The position numbers and the translations under genes are program-made. Source: Emiliania huxleyi CCMP1516 (Eukaryota; Haptophyta; Isochrysidales; Noelaerhabdaceae). Taken from it: a stretch of DNA of 64,000 nucleotides. The stretch covers positions 1,114,342 through 1,178,341 of the forward strand of contig NW_005202427.1 of assembly GCF_000372725.1 (NCBI RefSeq), read 5' to 3'. The notes under the pieces are model-generated. The model was not told the origin of the DNA, searched no databases, and worked only from the letters and a program-made list of their open reading frames with translations. This document shows, piece by piece, positions 59,059 through 64,000 of the stretch (within the stretch, counting starts at the first letter, position 1; each line of letters begins with the position of its first letter).

Positions 59059-60408
59059 ATGCTGCGCGCGAACGACTTTTGGGACAAGGAGAAGGGCGCG
59101 CCGCTTCTGCGACGCAACGCGGAGTTCCTCCCCAAGGGCGAGCCGCTCCCCGCCGAGCTGGCCGACCGCGTCGCCGCGTGGCCCGGCCTCTGCGGTGCTG
59201 ACGCCGAGGCCCGCCCTCGCCTCCCGCGGGCCGAGCGGGCCAACGCCAGAGCGAAGCGTGCGCTGAGCGCGCGCGGCCCGTCGGCGGCAGGTGGACCCGC
59301 CGCTCGAGCCGAGCGCCCCGGACGAGGCGGCGGACCGCATCTTCCTCCGCGATGCCGAGCGGACCTTTGCCGACGAGGGCCACCGGCAGCGCATGATCGG
59401 GCTGCTCGGCCGCGTCTGGCCGTTGACCAAGGACTACCACCAGGGCCTCGGCTACATCGCCTCGCTGCTGCTGCTGCTCTTCGACGAAGAGACCGCCTTC
59501 CGCATGCTGCTCCGCATCGGCCGCGACGACAAGTACTCCCCCGGCTACTGGCACGCGGCGCCCGACGCGTACGTGCGGGACGCGATGGTCTACGCGCGGC
59601 TGGCGGAGGAGCGGGAGCCGGAGGTCGCCGCGCTGCTGCAGCAGGCGTGCCTCGTCCCCGAGGCGTACGCCTCCAAGTGGCTCATCGGGCTCTGCGTGCA
59701 CGTCCTCCCCTTCCGAGCGCTGTTCGACTACGTCGAGGCGTCCCTCGAGCTCGGGCGCGCCCTTCTCGAGCCTTCTCGGAGCCTGCTCCGAGCCTTCTCG
59801 GAGCCTCCCTTAGGCGTTCCTCGAGCACGGGCACGCCTTCTTTTTCCGCTTTTCCCTGGGGGTCTTCGGCCGCAACAAAGAGAAGCTCCTCGCCTTCAAG
59901 CCGACGGACGTCAACCTCATCCTGGAGGTGCCCTTTCAACCCCGGGGGCCCGGAGCCCCTAACCCTCAACCCCCCCCCCCCCCCGTGACAAACCCCCCTC
60001 CTCCCTCCCTGCCCCCTCCTCCCTCCCTGCCCCCTCCTCCCTCCCTGCCCCCTCCTCCCTCCCTGCCTCCTCCTCCCTCCCGCCCGGCGTCCGACCGCGG
60101 CCACCTCCCGGGCGTCCCTCCCCCTCCCCCCCTCCCCCCCCTCCCCCTACCTCCCCTCCGGCCGCCAGGTGCTGCGCCTCGACCAGTGCCAGTACGGCGA
60201 CGAGCTCGAGGCGGAGAGCGGCTGGTTCTCGTCGCTGGTCGCGGAGGCGAAGGAGGTCGACCTCGAGGCGGAGCAGCTGCAGGCGCTGCGGGCGGAGGAG
60301 GCGGAGAGGCTCGCCGAGAAGCAGCGCCGCATCCGGGAGCGCGAGGCGCAGATGGCGGCGGAGGAGAGCGACGACGAGATCGTCTTTAGCGACGAGGAGG
60401 ACGACTGA
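59059..60408 (+). CDS. TBC-domain Rab GTPase-activating protein
   Basis: Exons 59059-59208, 59291-59737, 59814-59927 and 60169-60408 give 316 residues in one frame. The TBC domain shows both catalytic fingers: the arginine in IFLRDAERTFADE and the glutamine in KDYHQGLGYIASLLLLLFDE. Further TBC landmarks are KWLIGLCVHVLPFRALFDYV, then FLEHGHAFFFRFSLGVFGRN and FKPTDVNLILE. The protein is short, with a charged, coiled-coil tail ending in acidic residues (EESDDEIVFSDEED). It accelerates GTP hydrolysis by a Rab in membrane traffic; which Rab is unknown. Introns 1 and 2 are GC-AG. Intron 2 carries a diverged boundary duplication, and intron 3 is filled with a 17-bp CCTCC-type repeat. Confidence 0.87.
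59738..59841 (+). repeat. Diverged boundary duplication at TBC intron 2
   Basis: The intron starts GAG|GCGTCCCTCGAGCTCGGGCG and the next exon starts TAG|GCGTTCCTCGAGCACGGGCA. They match at about five of every six bases over 28 bp. Splicing removes 59738-59813 (76 bp) with GC-AG borders. The interior has CTTCTCGGAGCCT repeats. Confidence 0.75.
59928..60168. repeat. C-rich minisatellite in TBC intron 3
   Basis: About five copies of CCCCCTCCTCCCTCCCTG lie within the GT-AG intron, after a pure C run near 59975. Confidence 0.8.
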
Positions 60409-60612
60409 GGCGGGCGCGCCCGCGGCACGTGCTCACGTGCGGCCTCGCTGCCGCTTCGCCGGGGGCGGCCCGGAGCACGCACGCGTCTAGCAATCGGGGG
60501 GAGGCGCGAGGGGCCGCCTCTCGCACCGACTTGCCTGGAGGCGGTGCAGGTAAGGTTAGGTAAGGTAAACGTCTCCACACACACACAAAGTCGTGCAGAC
60601 TAGTTGCAAAAA

Positions 60613-61384
60613 AAGTCTGTGGTGCACAACCTCGCCCTCACCGCCGACGGCAGCGTCTGGAGCGCTGGGGCCATATGGACACCGGGGCAAGCTGGGCCAC
60701 GGCGACGAGCAGAACCAGCTGCTGCCGAAGAAGATCGAGGCCTTGGCGGGTCAGCGCGTCCTCGCTGTGTCAGCAGGGCAGGAGCACAGCATGGCAGTCA
60801 CCGCCGACGGCGCCGTCTGGAGCTGGGGCTTTGGCGAGGATGGCAAGCTGGGCCACGGCGACCTGCAGGTCCAGCTGCTGCCCAAGAAGATCGAGGCCTT
60901 GGCGGGGCGGCGCGTCGTCGCTGCATCCGCTGGAGCGCACGACAGCTTCGCCATCACCGCCGAGGGCGGTGTCTGGAGCTGGGGCTGGGGCCACTCCGGC
61001 CTGGGCCACGGTGGCGTGCAGAACCAGCTCCTGCCCAAGAAGATCGACGCCTTTGCTGGCCAGCGCGTCGTCGCTGTGTCGGCTGGAGACATCCACAGCA
61101 TCGCTCTCACCGCCGACGGCAGCATCTGGAGCTGGGGTGAGGGATTCTTTGGCCCGTTGGGCCACGGCGACCAGCAGATCCAGCTACTGCCGAAGAAGAT
61201 TGAGGCCTTGGCTGGGCGGCGCGTCGTCGCCGTGTCGGCTGGATCCACCCATAGCCTCGCCTTCACCGCCGATGGAAGCTTCTGGAGCTGGGGCCATGGA
61301 GCCTATGGTCGATTGGGACAAGGAGAAGACCTGTCGAACCAGCTGCGGCCCAAAAAGATCGAGGCGTGGCGGCTGGGGCAGTGA
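60613..61384 (+). pseudogene. Partial RCC1-repeat gene with an early frameshift
   Basis: Five RCC1 repeats in one frame (HSMAVTADGAVWSWGFGEDG, then LGHGDLQVQLLPKKIEALAG, and so on) end at 61384. The first repeat (VVHNLALTADGSVWS) is in another frame: two extra dinucleotides compared with 45755-45790 shift it. The N-terminal blades and start codon of the intact relative at 44635-45909 are missing. Either this is a truncated duplicate, or translation begins at a Met within the second blade (MAVTADGAVW), which would give an incomplete propeller. Unit similarity between the two loci suggests duplication within the family. Confidence 0.58.
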
Positions 61385-62105
61385 GCGAAGGGGGAGCAGA
61401 GCAGGTTGTCAATGAGCCTGTCTGGGGGGGGGGCAATGCCTCGCCGTCCTCGCATGAATCTCGAAGGCGGCTCCAAAGGTGTGTCTGTCCATGCGCAATG
61501 GAAAGGGGGGGGGGGGGGGCACCTACGGCTTTAGAGCTGTGCCGTGTGCCGTGACGTGTGCGGTCTGTCTCTGTGTGACGTGACGCACGTCTCACGTGTA
61601 TTTGCTCTCGTCGGAGATGATCAATTTGATAAAAAATACACCCACGCGAGAGAGGGCGGCATTGCACTCGCGACTTGGGAAGCTTTGGGGGGTCTACAGT
61701 GCACAGAGGCAAGAGGCCAAACCGGCCAGGGGGCAGGCAGCCAGAGACACTGAGGGCTACCCGAGCCCATCGGAGCGGCCCCTTGCCACGCCCCGGGTGA
61801 GGCCACGCAGATGCACATGCGGACCGAGCGCTTGGAGAAAGGTGGAGGACGAGCGAGCAGAGCAGCCGCGGCGCGCGTATGGTCTCGATCTGACAGAGCG
61901 GACGATGAGCGAGGATGCACCGTGCAGAATGGCTCTGGGTTGGACAAAACCCTAGGTATAAAAAGGAAATAATTTATGCACGGTGGGTGGGACGGTCGAG
62001 GTAAATTTCCTGTCTTTTTATTCGCACACACGTCATCAACAGTGTTTGTATCGCGGCGGGGGGCCGCTCCTTCGCCGCTCCTTCCTCACCGCTGCTCTCA
62101 CGGAA
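61385..62105. other. Spacer with G runs
   Basis: No gene seen. Contains a run of about 15 G near 61506. Mixed-composition spacer, with the promoter of the next gene at its right end. Confidence 0.4.
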
Positions 62106-62672
62106 ATGCGCCTTCTCCTCTCGCTCCTCGTCGGGCTCGCGGCGTGCGAGGACTGGGCGGACTCGCCGGCCCTCACAAAGATGTGGGAGACGACGAGCAG
62201 CAGCGACCTGGACGGGCTGATCCAGGTGCTCGCTCAGGGCGGCCGCGACATGGCGCACGCGCGCTCGGCCGATGGGCGCGGGCCGCTCTTCTGGGCGTAC
62301 GAGTACAAGAACTCGGACGTGCTCGCGCTGCTCACGCACCTGGAGGTCGACGAGACCGCCGAGGACGCCGACGGCAAGCGGCCGAGCGAGTTCTTCCCGG
62401 ACGGCGAGGAGGAGCTCGCGGGTGTGTGGCGACAGATCCGCCGCTGCGGGCCCGAACGCGGCCCACCCCACGCACCCAGTCCCGCCCCTCGTCCGCCCGC
62501 CGCGCGCAGACTTTGGCGCCAAAGCCTCTGCGAGGAGCGAGGACATGGCGGAGCTGCTCAAGGACCGCGAGGACGAGATTGCAACCTACTACGAGTCGGC
62601 CGACGACGGGATGGACGAGCCGGAGATGGCGGAGGGGGGCGTCGACGAGATCGACTACGCCGACGACGAGGA

Positions 62673-62706
<34 letters not shown>

Positions 62707-62781
62707 GCGTCGGGCGCGACGGCCGCGCACAAGGCGAAGCTGGAGGAGCTGCGGGCGCGGGCCCGAAAGGACGAGATATAG
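62106..62781 (+). CDS. Secretory-pathway ankyrin-like protein with acidic tail
   Basis: Exons 62106-62421 and 62510-62781 (88-bp GT-AG intron) give 195 residues. A signal peptide (MRLLLSLLVGLAACEDW) is followed by one or two ankyrin-like units (GRGPLFWAYEYKNSDVLALL, then VDETAEDADGKRPSEFF). Next comes a segment with SEDMAELLKDREDEIATYYE and then an acidic stretch of alternating Asp and Glu. The C-terminus is basic-helical (AHKAKLEELRARARKDEI). KDEI lies close to a KDEL-type retention signal, so the protein may stay in the ER lumen. The function is unknown. Confidence 0.72.
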
Positions 62782-63200
62782 GCTGGGACGAGGGTGCGCG
62801 TCGATGGGCCGGGTCGCCGCGTTGGTCCGAGGCTCGCACGCAGGCGGCTCCATGCGCGGCGGTGGGGAGAGCGCGCCGCAGGGCGCAGCCACGCTGCCGG
62901 AGGGTGTGAGGCTGTGGACGGACCCCGGATAGCCCAGAACATCTAGCTGAGCTTGCTGGGTAGAGTGCGTCGGAGTTCGCAAATGGCCACCGGAGCGCTT
63001 TGAGTACGAGGACCTCGGTGAACTCGGGCAGAAAACACATCATTGGAACGAGTCGGATCGACGTCTCGCCGCCTGCACCAGCGTGTGCGCCTCACAATTC
63101 TATACAGAATCGACACTTGGTACGTCTTCTGAATCGCTCGTGGTTCGTGGAGAGGAGCTACGCCTACGGCCATTCCTAAGTAACACGGTCCGAGAGAGAG

Positions 63201-63235
<35 letters not shown>

Positions 63236-63448
63236 ACACGGTCCTCCTCCAGTAACCGCCCACGCTCGCGCACACCGATCTCGCTACTGTACGCGTCGGG
63301 GAGCGGCATGCTCTGCGCGCGGCGAGGTTGGACCGTCATAAATTGTATTTTTCGATTTTTCTTTTCTGTGAGACAGACTTGCATTCTTTAATTCTTTTCT
63401 GAAGGCAGCCCGCGACGCAGGTCTGCAGCACCTCCGCCGCCCCTTGCC
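62782..63448. other. Spacer upstream of eIF3e with a CT microsatellite
   Basis: A TAACACGGTCC block occurs on both sides (63180 and 63234) of an AGAGAGATCTCTCTCTCTCT tract (63191-63233). A lower-GC stretch near 63340-63400 may be the eIF3e promoter or 5' untranslated region. Confidence 0.5.
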
Positions 63449-64000
63449 ATGGCGTCCACGGACTTGACGGCTACCGTGGGCAAGTACCTCGACCGGCACA
63501 TGCTCCTGCCCCTGCTCGACTTCCTGGGATCGAAGAAGATCTTCCCCGACTCGGAGCTCGACGCCGCGCGGCTGCAGGTGCTGGAGAAGACAAACATGGT
63601 CGACTTTGCGATGGAGATCTACACAAAGCTGAACCAGGGAGAGGTGCCCGCCGAGATGCGGGCGAAGCGCGACGAGGTGATGACCGCCCTCACGGCGCTG
63701 CAGCTCGAGGTTGGCCCGCTGTACCAGATCGTCTCGGACGGGCCGCTCGTCGCAAACCTGCGCGCGGAGCGGTGCTTCACGCCGGCGTTCCTGCTGGAGC
63801 AGCACAGCGTGACCGCGGAGCACGTCGCGGCGCTGGGCAAGTACGCCAAGTTCACCTACGACTGCGGCAACTACGGCGCCGCTGCGAGCATGCTGAGCTG
63901 TTTCCGGCTGCTGACCAGCTCTGCCGACGAGGCCTTCTCGGCACAGTGGGGGAAGCTTGCGTGCGACATCCTGAACGGTGCGTGGGACGCGGCGCTGGAG
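63449..64000 (+). CDS. EIF3E: Translation initiation factor 3 subunit E, 5' part
   Basis: The frame opens at MASTDLTATVGKYLDRHMLL and runs to the window edge without a stop (184 residues seen). It matches the N-terminal eIF3e/INT6 domain: LDRHxxxPLLDFLGSKKIFP, EKTNMVDFAMEIYTKLNQGE, YAKFTYDCGNYGAAASMLSC with FRLL, and WGKLACDILNGAWDAALE. eIF3e is a PCI-domain subunit of the eIF3 complex on the 40S ribosome. The PCI domain would lie beyond the window. No intron is needed in the visible part. Confidence 0.92.
   Translation, partial: MASTDLTATVGKYLDRHMLLPLLDFLGSKKIFPDSELDAARLQVLEKTNMVDFAMEIYTKLNQGEVPAEMRAKRDEVMTALTALQLEVGPLYQIVSDGPLVANLRAERCFTPAFLLEQHSVTAEHVAALGKYAKFTYDCGNYGAAASMLSCFRLLTSSADEAFSAQWGKLACDILNGAWDAALE

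Overview
This is nuclear DNA of a GC-rich, intron-bearing eukaryote, most likely a unicellular alga of the haptophyte type. Genes lie on both strands. They carry short introns (about 60-90 bp), many with a GC rather than GT donor, and minisatellites often fill introns or spacers. The gene set includes AP2, LRR, ankyrin, RCC1 and Hint domains plus N-glycosylation and translation factors, so the source is not bacterial. The lineage assignment is an inference from composition and gene types; a ribosomal or organellar marker would be needed to prove it.

Layout. 0-12 kb: an unresolved coiled-coil gene, then four minus-strand genes. These are a seven-exon fusion of methyltransferase-like, dual-specificity-phosphatase and kinase-like domains, an expansin-like secreted protein with a CBM1, a chromodomain protein and an LRR protein. 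12-15.5 kb: repeats (identical 194-bp direct repeats, a 227-bp dispersed repeat and a 164-bp satellite). 15.5-28.5 kb: hypothetical genes, a one-pass membrane protein, DNAJC21/JJJ1, a coiled-coil protein, a triple-AP2 protein and a decayed phosphatase. 29.7-34.2 kb: a divergent pair, an ankyrin/2OG-oxygenase membrane protein and RFT1. 34.8-38.3 kb: a DNA transposon with 33-bp perfect terminal inverted repeats. 38.5-46 kb: a glycosidase-like/FGE-fold protein, a PUS1-type pseudouridine synthase full of minisatellite introns, and an RCC1 protein. 46.7-49.7 kb: two poorly recognised multi-exon genes. 49.9-55.3 kb: tandem units with shared flanks but different secreted genes inside (a Hedgehog-type Hint protein, then a YadA-head-like protein). 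55.6-58.2 kb: a young Ty1/copia-type element inserted next to older copia debris. 59-64 kb: a TBC RabGAP, a damaged RCC1 copy, an acidic ankyrin-like ER protein and the 5' part of eIF3e.

The strongest signal is recurrent. At ten places in seven genes, the first bases of an intron are a copy of the first bases of the next exon. In each case a tandem duplication of an exon segment has supplied both splice sites, usually as AG|GC ... AG|GC. The copies range from nearly identical to clearly diverged, which looks like a series of ages. About 31 introns could be placed with a continuous reading frame, and about 19 of these have GC donors. The second strong signal is the 50-55 kb pair, where promoter, signal-peptide start and 3' region are conserved between tandem units while the encoded protein is completely different.
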